Program-made: the position numbers and the translations under genes
Notes under the pieces: model-generated
Seen by the model: only the letters and a program-made list of their open reading frames with translations
The model's database searches: none
Told to the model about the DNA's origin: nothing
NCBI GenBank assembly: GCA_050257395.1
Contig: JBLMWU010000311.1
Coordinates: forward strand, 1-39,336
DNA from: JAIRTY01 sp050257395
GTDB lineage: Bacteria > Actinomycetota > Actinomycetes > Streptosporangiales > Streptosporangiaceae
Direction of reading: 5' to 3'
Length of the DNA: 39,336 nt
Shown: positions 22,829 through 30,316 of the stretch, in pieces
How positions within the stretch are numbered: position 1 is the stretch's first letter
How the letters are laid out: each line of letters starts with the position of its first letter

Positions 22829-23809
22829 TCAGGGGAGGTAGCCGTGCCGCTGCCAGACGGCGGCGGCACGCGGGTGCAGCGGGACATCGAGCGGGGTGGC
22901 CGGTGACTCCTTCACCATCCGCGCGAGCGGCAGCGGCGGCTGGCGGGGGCCGCCGATGTCCCACACGATGTCCTCGCGCCGGCTGACCATGGCCTCACAG
23001 AAGTGCTCGACGAGCGCGCCGTCCGTGTCGGTGCGGCAGTAGATCGGCCAGCCGCTGTAGTCCACGGCCGGGATGTCAGCCGGCAGCGAGGGGTACCGGG
23101 ACTTCTCGATGACCGCCGGCCGGAAGCCCTGGGCCTGCAGCGCCGCCAGGCGATCAGGGCTCAGCGGCAGGAGCGTGGCCCCGGCCGCGGCCAGCAGGTC
23201 CGCCCAGATCACGACGCCCTCGTCAAAGATGGCGTCGATCTCGCCGCGTTCGAGCCGCCCGATGCGGGACGGGTCGTTGGGCATCTGCTGGCCGGAGCTG
23301 ACGTCCCCGCCCCAAGCCCGGATGTCAGCCAGGCTGAATCCGTGCGCCCGCAGGACGACGTCCACCATGATCGGCGTGCACGCGTCGATGGAGCCGCGGA
23401 CCGACACCCGCAGCGGATACCGGGCAGCGGCGATCTCCTCCAGGCTGGTGAACCCGAGCCGGCTGGCCACGGCGAAACCCAGCTGGTCGTCGTGGGGGAG
23501 CACGGCGATCGTGGCGACCTCGCGCGGGCTGCCGAACGCGCCGGTCCCGCGGTGCGCCATCGTCAGCAGGGCCGCCGGGTTGAGGATCGACACGTCGACG
23601 CGGCGCTCGTGAACGTCGTCGATAATGCCGGGGTGATTGGCGCCGTAGAACGAGTAGCGCCCCGGCCCGGTATGGCGTTCCATGACGATGGAAGCGGCCC
23701 GGTAGGGCCAGCGCTCGCTCAGCATCATCTGCCTGGCCACGTCAAGGAACAGCATCGGCCGCAGATTCGTCGGATCTACCGGAGCCACCGGACGGAATTC
23801 CTCGGCCAT
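22829..23809 (-). CDS. TAXI-type TRAP solute-binding protein without signal peptide
   Basis: 326 residues. The TAXI fold is recognised from YSFYGANHPGIIDDVHERRVDVSILNPAALL (about 50-85), the SVRGSIDACTPIMVDVVLRAHGFSLADI block, and GEIDAIFDEGVVIWADLLAAAGATLLPLSPDRL (about 195-230). TAXI proteins normally bind dicarboxylates or similar outside the cell and hand them to TRAP membrane proteins. This one starts MAEEFRPVAPVDP with no signal or lipobox, and no TRAP membrane gene is nearby. The ATG at 23809 has a near-ideal GAGGAG 4 bases ahead, so the missing signal is not a start-site error. Confidence 0.8.
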   Translation of the reverse strand: MAEEFRPVAPVDPTNLRPMLFLDVARQMMLSERWPYRAASIVMERHTGPGRYSFYGANHPGIIDDVHERRVDVSILNPAALLTMAHRGTGAFGSPREVATIAVLPHDDQLGFAVASRLGFTSLEEIAAARYPLRVSVRGSIDACTPIMVDVVLRAHGFSLADIRAWGGDVSSGQQMPNDPSRIGRLERGEIDAIFDEGVVIWADLLAAAGATLLPLSPDRLAALQAQGFRPAVIEKSRYPSLPADIPAVDYSGWPIYCRTDTDGALVEHFCEAMVSRREDIVWDIGGPRQPPLPLARMVKESPATPLDVPLHPRAAAVWQRHGYLP

Positions 23810-23952
23810 GGATCTCCTCAGCGGCCCGGCCCGGCGCCCCGGCGCGGCTGCCGGCCCGGGCGTTTCACTGAGGCAAGTCCATCGCGCAATGGGCGGCCTG
23901 TCCACACCGGCTCCGCGGACGCGGGTCACCCGCAGAATGAGCAGGAGGGCTG

Positions 23953-24519
23953 ATGCCGCACATCACGCTGAACTCGGGGGAGCCGGGGATCCGGGGGCTG
24001 CTGCGGTTCCGGCCGGAGACCGGGCGGCCGCTGAGCGAGCTGGCCGAGGTGCTGCTGCGCGGGCCGGGCACCCTGCCGCGCGGGGAACGGGAGCTGATCG
24101 CCGCGTACGTGTCGGCGCTGAACGGCTGCCAGTACTGCACGGCGTCGCACTCCGCCACCGCCGCCGCGCAGCTGCCGGGCGGCATGGCACTGGTGGAGCA
24201 GGCCCGGGCCGATCCCGCGGGCGCGCCGCTGCCAGCGAAACTGCAAGCCCTGCTGGTGATCGCGGCGGCGGTGCAGCGCAGCGGGCTGGCGGTCACCGCG
24301 GAGCAGATCGCTGACGCCCGCGCGGCAGGCGCGACCGACCTGGAGATCCACGACGCGGTGCTGATCGCCGCGGCCTTCTGCATGTTCAACCGGTACGTCG
24401 ACGGGCTGGGCACGGCCGCGCCCCGGGACCCCGCCGTCTACGCCGTGGGCGCCGAGCGCCTCATCCGCGAGGGCTACCTGCCGCCGCTGCCAGGGCCGGA
24501 GCAGGCGGTTTACGAGTAG
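23953..24519 (+). CDS. AhpD-like carboxymuconolactone decarboxylase family protein
   Basis: 188 residues, all-helical, cytoplasmic. The redox motif is Cys59-Gln-Tyr-Cys62 with His66 (NGCQYCTASHSATAAA), as in peroxidase-related AhpD-like proteins. The following NRYVDGLGTAAPRDPAVY block is typical of the peroxidase-related subgroup. It likely reduces peroxides with a thiol donor. AGGAGG precedes the ATG by 6 bases. It is divergent from the TAXI gene and may be near-operonic with the small membrane gene downstream. Confidence 0.9.
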   Translation: MPHITLNSGEPGIRGLLRFRPETGRPLSELAEVLLRGPGTLPRGERELIAAYVSALNGCQYCTASHSATAAAQLPGGMALVEQARADPAGAPLPAKLQALLVIAAAVQRSGLAVTAEQIADARAAGATDLEIHDAVLIAAAFCMFNRYVDGLGTAAPRDPAVYAVGAERLIREGYLPPLPGPEQAVYE

Positions 24520-24604
24520 CCGGGCATTCACGCGATCATGATGGCGGCAGGAAAAGGCGCCCCGGCGCGCCTCCGGGACGTGCCAGGGCGAATATCCTGA
24601 GGAC

Positions 24605-24775
24605 ATGGGCAAGACCATTCTGGCAATCCTCGGCGTGATCCTCGCCATCTGGCTGATCCTCATGGTGATTGGCTGGATCTTCGCCATGCTCAAGACGTTC
24701 TTCATCATCGGCCTGATCGGGGTCGTCCTCTTCATCGTCGTGTCGCTGGTGGCCAGGACACGCCGCCGCGCCTAG
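24605..24775 (+). CDS. 56-residue hydrophobic membrane protein
   Basis: MGKTILAILGVILAIWLILM begins two tight hydrophobic segments (about 4-24 and 31-50), ended by ARTRRRA. Most of the protein is membrane-embedded. It resembles the widespread small hydrophobic proteins of actinobacteria that have no assigned role. TATCCT lies about 10 bases before the ATG, and GAGG is next to it. Confidence 0.75.
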   Translation: MGKTILAILGVILAIWLILMVIGWIFAMLKTFFIIGLIGVVLFIVVSLVARTRRRA

Positions 24776-24829
24776 CCGGCGCAGCGGGCCGCCGCCCCCG
24801 CGCCGCCGCGCTGTGGTTTGGTGCGGAAC

Positions 24830-25519
24830 TCAGCCATGCCCGCCTTCGCGCTGGCCCACGTACTGGACGCGGCCGGCCTGGATGAGCCCGCCATCGATCG
24901 CCGCCTGCTCATCGGCTTCGCTGACACCGGCCAGCTCCGGGAAGAAGTAGGGCCCGTATGACGCTGGCCCGGGGCCGAACCGGGCGGTGAGCCCGGCCAG
25001 GATGTCCTGCCCGGCGTGCAGGCCCTCCGTCTCCACCCACGATCGCAGGCAGCGGTCCCAGGACTGGCCGGACCCGGCCCACTCCTGGCACCGCTGGTGC
25101 AGCCAGCCCGGGTCGTCCCCGGGCTCGGGCAGCCGCGCGAAGCACCAGCGGGCCGTGGCCTCATCGAACCGCTCGCGCGCCCACTCCACCACCACGACCG
25201 CGCCGCCCGGTGCCAGCGCGGCGTCCATCAGGTCCAGCACCGCGGGCAGGTCTGCGACATGGTGCAGCGACGTGCACGCCACGATGGCGTCCAGCTCGCC
25301 GGGCGGCTGCCCGCTGCGCTCGAACTCGGCCTGCCGGTAGCCGGGCCCGGCGGGCGCCTCGGGGTCGACGCCGGTCACCTCGTACCCTGCCGCCTGCAGC
25401 CGGGGGACGAAGCCGCCCAGCGGCCCGCAGCCGATCTCCACCACCCGCGCCGGGGCGGGCGGGAGCGAGTCGCGCACGAACGGCCACACCGCGGCCAGCC
25501 AGCGCTCATCAGGCGTCAT
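24830..25519 (-). CDS. Class I SAM-dependent methyltransferase
   Basis: 229 residues, cytoplasmic. Motif I is VVEIGCGPLGG (26-36), motif II is VTGVDPEAP (about 48-56), motif IV is LDAIVACTSLHHV and the post-IV strand is APGGAVVVVEW. The C-terminal half (about 110-229) holds GDDPGWLHQRCQEW and a tail typical of the family, without a domain that tells the acceptor. The -10-like TAGGCT lies 7 bases before the ATG at 25519. It converges on the small membrane gene. Confidence 0.85.
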   Translation of the reverse strand: MTPDERWLAAVWPFVRDSLPPAPARVVEIGCGPLGGFVPRLQAAGYEVTGVDPEAPAGPGYRQAEFERSGQPPGELDAIVACTSLHHVADLPAVLDLMDAALAPGGAVVVVEWARERFDEATARWCFARLPEPGDDPGWLHQRCQEWAGSGQSWDRCLRSWVETEGLHAGQDILAGLTARFGPGPASYGPYFFPELAGVSEADEQAAIDGGLIQAGRVQYVGQREGGHG

Positions 25520-25526
25520 GACGGCG

Positions 25527-25532
25527 AGCCTA
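25527..25532 (-). promoter_or_regulatory. -10 hexamer for the methyltransferase gene
   Basis: TAGGCT on the minus strand is 7 bases before the ATG at 25519, with no ribosome site between, as in leaderless mRNAs. Confidence 0.45.
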
Positions 25533-25585
25533 CGCGCGAGGCCCAGCGCGCCGTGGCACCCGCCCGCCGCCGGGCGTTGCGGGTA

Positions 25586-25614
25586 TTACGGACCCGGGTG
25601 GCCTGCGGCACACT
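25586..25614 (+). promoter_or_regulatory. Promoter of the FAD oxidoreductase gene
   Basis: TTACGG (25586-25591) and CACACT (25609-25614) are spaced 17 apart. The -10 ends 6 bases before the ATG at 25621, so the mRNA is likely leaderless. Confidence 0.55.
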
Positions 25615-25620
25615 GGCGGA

Positions 25621-26862
25621 ATGGACGCTGACGTCGTGGTCATCGGAGCGGGTGCGCTCGGCCTCAGCACCGCGCTGCACTGCGCCCTGGCTGGCAGGTC
25701 GGTGGCCGTGGTGGAACGCTTCACGGCCGGCTCCCAGGCGTCCGGGCGGGCGGCCGGGCTGTTCAAGTCCGTCCAGGCCGATGAGCTGCGCACCCGGCTG
25801 GCCCGGCGGAGCATCGGCATGGCGGTGGCGTTCGCGGACTGGGCGGGTGTCCCGCTGGCGGTGCAGCGGCCGGGCAGCTTCCTGATCGCGCGGACCGCGC
25901 AGCACCGGGAGTTCCTGCGCCGGGAGCTGGCGCAGTCGCGGGGCTGGGGAGCCGACGTCCGCGAGGCAGACCCCGGGCAGCTCGCGGGCCGCCTGAGCTA
26001 CTACCGGCCCGCGGGCGGCGAGTACGCCCTGTGGTGTCCGGAGGACGCCTACATCGAGGAACCGATGAGCCTGGTCCGCGCCTACCTGGCGGCGTGCGGG
26101 CTGCACGGCGCGGTGGTGCTGGAGAACGAGCCGGTCACCGGTATCCCGCTGGCTGGGGGACGGGTGGCGGGGGTGGAGACCGCCAGCCGGTCCATCACCG
26201 CGCCGGTCGTGGTGGACGCGGCGGGCGGCTGGGCGCGGCAGGTCGCGGGGCTGGCGGGAGCGGAGGTGCCGGTCGCGCCGGTCCGCCACCAGCTCCTGAT
26301 CACCGCGCCGTCCCCGGACATCGACCCGGCCGACCCGATCACCCGGGTGGTAGACGCCGCGGTGTACCTGCGGCCGGCCCGCGGCGGGCTGATGGCCGGC
26401 GGTTTCGAGCCGGACCCGCTGCCGGTGGACCCGCGCGGGCAGCCGGCGTCGTTCAGCACCGGCGACCTGCCGCTGGACCTGGCGGTGCTGCGCGGCCTGG
26501 CGGCGCTGATCGGCGCGGAGGCCCCGGCCGCGGCCGCGGCGCCGGTCGCCGAGCACCGCGGCGGCCTGTTCACCATGAGCCCCGACGGCCGGTTCGTGGC
26601 CGGCCCGGTGGCGGAGGTGCCCGGCCTGTGGGTGGCCAGCGGCTGCAACGGGTCCGGCTTCTCCTCGTCACCGGCGATCGGCGAGGCGCTGGCCAGCTGG
26701 ATCGTGACCGGCGAGGTACCGCCCGGCATGACCGCGCTCGCGCCCGGGCGGTTCGGGCCGCTCGCGGATGAGGAACTGGCAGCCCGCGGGGTGTGGCAGT
26801 ACGCCCACTACTACGACCCCGCCGGTGAACCCGCGGGCCAGGCCGGGCGGGCCACCAGCTGA
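25621..26862 (+). CDS. FAD-dependent amine/amino acid oxidase of the DAO superfamily
   Basis: 413 residues, cytoplasmic. The Rossmann FAD motif is VVIGAGALGLSTALH (6-20), followed by VAVVERFTAGSQASGRAAGLFKS in order. The closing FAD-contact block is PGLWVASGCNGSGFSSSPAIGEALASWI (about 339-366), as in sarcosine oxidase beta or related dehydrogenases. It oxidises an amine N-C bond, probably of an N-methyl or secondary amino acid; substrate not known. No partner subunits are nearby, so it may act alone. Proximity to the polyamine genes is 6 kb and not an operon. Confidence 0.84.
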   Translation: MDADVVVIGAGALGLSTALHCALAGRSVAVVERFTAGSQASGRAAGLFKSVQADELRTRLARRSIGMAVAFADWAGVPLAVQRPGSFLIARTAQHREFLRRELAQSRGWGADVREADPGQLAGRLSYYRPAGGEYALWCPEDAYIEEPMSLVRAYLAACGLHGAVVLENEPVTGIPLAGGRVAGVETASRSITAPVVVDAAGGWARQVAGLAGAEVPVAPVRHQLLITAPSPDIDPADPITRVVDAAVYLRPARGGLMAGGFEPDPLPVDPRGQPASFSTGDLPLDLAVLRGLAALIGAEAPAAAAAPVAEHRGGLFTMSPDGRFVAGPVAEVPGLWVASGCNGSGFSSSPAIGEALASWIVTGEVPPGMTALAPGRFGPLADEELAARGVWQYAHYYDPAGEPAGQAGRATS

Positions 26863-26881
26863 ACGTCACCGCGGCCGGACG

Positions 26882-27631
26882 CTAGCCGCCCGCGCCGAAC
26901 AGGCCCGCCAGCAGCGGCGCGGCCTCAGCCGGGGCGCGGACCTCCAGGACCAGGCCTGCCCCGGCCAGGTGCAGGGTGAAGCCGAAGAACGCGCAGCACT
27001 GCTGCTCGGCGGCGGCCAGCTCCGCGGCCGGCCCGGCGACTGCGGCGGGCAGGTGAATGCGGTACCCGCCGGCCGTAGGTTCCCGCCGTGTCGCCAGGGC
27101 CAGCAGCCGCTGCCACTGCCCGAACCGGTCAGCGCGGTCATCCGCAGCCAGCGTGCAGGCGATCTCCGGGGAGCCGCCCTGCCCGCAGCCGGCGGTGGCT
27201 CCGGCCGGGTCTGCCGGGCTGTCCCGCTGGTGCTGCCAGCAGCCGCAGCCGGGAGCGCAGCGGCCCGGGCTGGCCGGGCCGTCCAGCGCCGCCAGCGCCT
27301 CCCGGAGCCGGGCGGTGGCCGCTTCCAGCCCGGCCGCCTGCTGCTCGGCGCCGGCGATCCGCGCCGCCAGCAGCGGGCGCAGGTGCCCGCGCACATCGCC
27401 GCACAGCCCGTCCGCCCACACGGCCAGCAGCCCGCGGATGTCCGCGAGCGGCAGCCCGAGCTGCTTGCCTGACGCGATGAAAGCCAGCCGTTCCACCGCG
27501 CTGTCGCCGTAGAGCCGGTACCCGGACGGTGACCGCTGCGCCGGCAGCAGCCCTGCCCGGTCATAGAACCGCAGCGTGCTCGGCGGGGTCCCGGTCCGTT
27601 CCGCCAGCTCAGAAATCCGGTAGGGGGCCAT
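26882..27631 (-). CDS. MerR-family regulator with Cys-rich C-terminal half
   Basis: 249 residues. The MerR winged helix is at the N-terminus: YRISELAERTGTPPSTLRFY, then AGLLPAQRSPSGYRLYGDSA. A coiled-coil-like helix (about 75-120) follows. The C-terminal half holds many cysteines: CAPGCGCWQH (about 121-130), a CGQGG site, an ACTL site and EQQCCAFFGF near the end, suggesting thiol or metal sensing. The final domain is a frequent companion of actinobacterial MerR proteins. The ATG at 27631 is preferred over a start 19 codons upstream because it follows the -10 by 9 bases. Confidence 0.87.
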   Translation of the reverse strand: MAPYRISELAERTGTPPSTLRFYDRAGLLPAQRSPSGYRLYGDSAVERLAFIASGKQLGLPLADIRGLLAVWADGLCGDVRGHLRPLLAARIAGAEQQAAGLEAATARLREALAALDGPASPGRCAPGCGCWQHQRDSPADPAGATAGCGQGGSPEIACTLAADDRADRFGQWQRLLALATRREPTAGGYRIHLPAAVAGPAAELAAAEQQCCAFFGFTLHLAGAGLVLEVRAPAEAAPLLAGLFGAGG

Positions 27632-27640
27632 GCCAGCACG

Positions 27641-27669
27641 GTAAACGCTGAACCCAGGTCGAAGGTCAA
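27641..27669 (-). promoter_or_regulatory. Promoter of the MerR-family gene
   Basis: TTGACC (27664-27669) and GTTTAC (27641-27646), minus strand, are spaced 17 apart. TTGACC and GGTTCA form a partial dyad between the two elements, where MerR proteins usually bind. Autoregulation is likely but not shown. Confidence 0.55.
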
Positions 27670-27751
27670 GCGCCCTGGTCACCGTCACCGTGATGAGATC
27701 GCCGGCCGCGTGCCGGCCGGCGAAGCTCTCCCATGGTGAGAGCGCGCGGGG

Positions 27752-28870
27752 CTAGCGCGCCACCCCGGCGCGCAGCGCCAGCACCCGGGCGACCGAGGCG
27801 CGGAACGCGCCGCGGCCGAGCCTGCCCGAGCGCAGCGCGGCCACCAGCGCGTGCAGGCCGCTGACCCCGTCGCTGACGCTGCGGCCCGCGTACAGCAGCA
27901 GGTCCATGCCCGCCCCGGCGGCCAGCACGCCGCGGTTGCCCAGGGAGCCGTAGCTGCGCAGCGCCCCGGCCTCCAGCGCGTCGGTGACGGTCACCCCGCC
28001 GAAGCCGAGGCGCTGGCGCAGCTCACCCCGGACGACGGCGGGCGACAGCCCGGCCGGCCGCCCTGACAGCGCCGGGTACACCGCCCAGGACACCATCACC
28101 AGCCGCACCCCGGCGCGGATCGCGGCGCGGTACGGGTACTCGTCGACGCCGCGGATCTGCGCCAGCGGCAGGTTGAGCGTGACCGGGCGCAGATCGGTGT
28201 TCTGGCTGCGGGCGGCCGCGCCCAGCCCGGGGAAGTGCTTGCCGGTGGCCGCCACCCCGGTGCCCTGCTGCGCCCCGATGAAACGGGCGCCGAGCCGGGA
28301 CACGACCTTCGGGTTGCTGCTGTAGGAACGGCCGAACTCGTCGATGAAGTTGCCCGCCTGCCGGTACACGTCCAGCACCGGCGCCAGGTTGACGTTCATG
28401 GCGGCGCCCCGCAGGTTCAGCCCGGCCGCCCTGCCCGCGCGGGCGGCGGCCAGGGGCGGGTCCGCCGACTGGCCGATCTGCTTCTCCGACCGTGCGGGCG
28501 GCCCGGGCAGCCGGCGCACCAGCCCGCCCTCCTGGTCGGTCATCATCAGCAGCGGCTCACCCGCCGGGCTGGCCCGGTTCAGCCGCTGCAGGCCCTGGAT
28601 GACCCGGCGGATCTGGGCGGCGCTGGAGATGTTGTCGGAGAAGAAGATGACCCCGCCCGCCTTGCCGGCGCTGATCAGGTTCTTCAGGCTGGCGGGCGGC
28701 GTGAGCCCGGCGTAGCTGTAGATGATCCGCTGGCCGGCGAGCTGGGCGAGCGACATGGCCGGCAGCCTGGCCGCCGCCCGCGGCAGCGCGGCCGACCGCG
28801 CCGCGGGCGCGGACCCGGCGGCCAGCGCGATGACCGCAGCGAAGACCCCGACCCAGCGCAGTGACCGCAT
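27752..28870 (-). CDS. Secreted glycoside hydrolase family 3 N-terminal domain protein (NagZ-like fold)
   Basis: 372 residues. A signal peptide (1-28, ending PAARSAA) exports it. The GH3 barrel shows IFFSDN (75-80), MMTDQEGGLVRRLPG (109-123), KHFPG (211-215) and the nucleophile region VTVTDALEAGAL with Asp297. The loop after KHFPG is LGAAARSQNTDLRPV, so the Asp-Ser-His pair that supplies the acid/base in NagZ enzymes is absent. Family members remove N-acetylglucosamine; here the reaction may be altered or lost. The ATG at 28870 has GGGGGG 5 bases ahead; an in-frame ATG at 28894 lacks a site. Confidence 0.86.
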   Translation of the reverse strand: MRSLRWVGVFAAVIALAAGSAPAARSAALPRAAARLPAMSLAQLAGQRIIYSYAGLTPPASLKNLISAGKAGGVIFFSDNISSAAQIRRVIQGLQRLNRASPAGEPLLMMTDQEGGLVRRLPGPPARSEKQIGQSADPPLAAARAGRAAGLNLRGAAMNVNLAPVLDVYRQAGNFIDEFGRSYSSNPKVVSRLGARFIGAQQGTGVAATGKHFPGLGAAARSQNTDLRPVTLNLPLAQIRGVDEYPYRAAIRAGVRLVMVSWAVYPALSGRPAGLSPAVVRGELRQRLGFGGVTVTDALEAGALRSYGSLGNRGVLAAGAGMDLLLYAGRSVSDGVSGLHALVAALRSGRLGRGAFRASVARVLALRAGVAR

Positions 28871-28982
28871 GTTCCGCCCCCCACGTGCAGACATCACCGG
28901 CAGGTGCCGCACCGTTACCGTACAAGCGGCGCCCGCCCGCGGGGGCCGGCCCGGCGGCTTGCCCGGGGTGCGCCCGGTAAGC

Positions 28983-29018
28983 CCGCCCTGCCCCGGGAAG
29001 CCGGGACGGGCAGGGCGG
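28983..29018. terminator. Perfect hairpin at the end of the broken SGNH gene
   Basis: Arms 28983-28993 and 29008-29018 pair over 11 bp with a 14-base loop that can pair further (CGG/CCG). It sits where the SGNH gene would have ended on the minus strand. No T-run. Confidence 0.55.
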
Positions 29019-29189
29019 TCAGCAGCGCGCGGGCCCAGTCCGGTAGCCAGCCTGGCTGGGATGGAAACGGTCCGCCGCGAACTTCCCGTTCCACAGCGGA
29101 ATGAAGTGGCCCGACACCGGGGCCACCGGCAGGCCGCGGGCGGCGGCCGCGCCGCGGATGGCCCGGTTGATCCGCGCCACGCTGGACAC
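29019..29189 (-). pseudogene. 3' remnant of an SGNH/GDSL hydrolase
   Basis: In this otherwise gene-free 462-base gap (28871-29332), the minus strand encodes VARINRAIRGAAAARGLPV, VAPVSGHFIPLWNGKFAAD and DRFHPSQAGYR in one frame. These are the end of an SGNH hydrolase, including the DxxHP site of the catalytic His. The nucleophile Ser block and all the N-terminal two thirds are missing; a TGA lies just before the first readable codon. After GYR one base seems lost: the next frame continues DWARALLTAL, the expected C-terminal helix. The gene is therefore truncated and frameshifted. Confidence 0.7.
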
Positions 29190-29209
29190 CCGTCAAAGAA
29201 AAGGTGTCC
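29184..29209. repeat. Inverted repeat at the break of the SGNH remnant
   Basis: GGACACC (29184-29190) and GGTGTCC (29203-29209) are perfect 7-bp arms around an A-rich 12-base spacer. The left arm lies on the first codons of the remnant, so it marks the break point. Confidence 0.5.
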
Positions 29210-29332
29210 TGCCGGGGGTGGGGCCCGCCAGGGGCTGAAAGGCCGGGCAGGCGGGGACCTCCGCCCGTGCCGGGACGGGGGGCGGGGGGCGGACGCTGGC
29301 GGAAGGGACATCGGAGCGGACCGGGTGGCGCC

Positions 29333-30316
29333 ATGACCACAGCGGGCACCCGGCCGGCGCGGGGCTCCGCGGGACCGCCCGCGGCAGCGCCGGTCGTGCG
29401 GGTGGAGCAGCTGCGCAAGACCTACGGCGGGACCGTGGCCGTGGACGGGGTGTCGTTCACGGTCGGCGAGGGGGAGATCTTCGGCATCATCGGGCCGAAC
29501 GGCGCGGGCAAGACGACCACCGTCGAATGCCTGGCCGGGCTGCGCATCCCCGACGCCGGGGACATCGAGGTGCTCGGCCTCAGCCCGCGGGCTGACCGGG
29601 CGGCGCTGCGCGAATGCGTGGGCGTCCAGCTGCAGGAGAGCTCGCTGCCCGCCCTGCTGCGGGTCGGTGAGCTGGTCGACCTGTTCGCGTCCTTCTACCG
29701 GCAGCCGGCCGACTGCGGCGAGCTGCTCGAAGCGCTGGGCCTGGCGGACAAGCGCGGCGTCGCCTTCCGCAAGCTGTCCGGCGGCCTCAAGCAGCGGCTG
29801 TCGATCGCGCTGGCCCTGGTGGGCAGCCCGCGGCTGGCGATCCTCGACGAGCTGACCACCGGGCTCGACCCGCAGGCGCGGCGGGACACCTGGCAGCTGA
29901 TCGGGCACATCCGGGACCGCGGGGTCACCGTGATCCTGGTCACCCACTACATGGACGAAGCCGAGTGGCTCTGCGACCGGGTCATGCTCATCGACTCCGG
30001 CCGGGCGGCGGCCATCGGCACCCCGGCCGGCCTGGCCGGGCGCGAAGGCGGCGGGGCGCACCTGCGTTTCGTGCCGTCCGGGCCGGTCGCTGACGAGGTG
30101 CTGGCCGCGCTGCCGGAGGTGGCCTCGGTGGAGCACCAGGGGCACCGGGTCGTGGTCACCGGGCACGGCGAGCTGACGGAGGCGGTCCTGGCCGCGCTCG
30201 GCGCCGCCGGGGTGACCGCCCACGACGTGCAGCTGGAGAGCGCCAGCCTGGAAGACGCGTATGTGCGGCTCGTCGGCCATGACGGGGCGCACCCGGAGGG
30301 GGCGGCGCGGCGATGA
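29333..30316 (+). CDS. ABC transporter ATP-binding protein (drug/antibiotic exporter type)
   Basis: 327 residues. Walker A is GPNGAGKTTT (about 56-65), Q-loop VGVQLQESSLP, signature LSGGLKQRLS, Walker B LAILDELTTGLDP and H-loop VILVTHYMDEAE. The order and the C-terminal 80-residue regulatory part (about 235-315) match DrrA/CcmA-type exporters. The ATG at 29333 is used; the region before it is Gly/Arg low complexity. It overlaps the permease gene by ATGA. Confidence 0.91.
   Translation: MTTAGTRPARGSAGPPAAAPVVRVEQLRKTYGGTVAVDGVSFTVGEGEIFGIIGPNGAGKTTTVECLAGLRIPDAGDIEVLGLSPRADRAALRECVGVQLQESSLPALLRVGELVDLFASFYRQPADCGELLEALGLADKRGVAFRKLSGGLKQRLSIALALVGSPRLAILDELTTGLDPQARRDTWQLIGHIRDRGVTVILVTHYMDEAEWLCDRVMLIDSGRAAAIGTPAGLAGREGGGAHLRFVPSGPVADEVLAALPEVASVEHQGHRVVVTGHGELTEAVLAALGAAGVTAHDVQLESASLEDAYVRLVGHDGAHPEGAARR

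Noticed and set aside
29184..29209. Inverted repeat as the end of an insertion sequence
   Set aside because: No second copy, target duplication or transposase is seen nearby.
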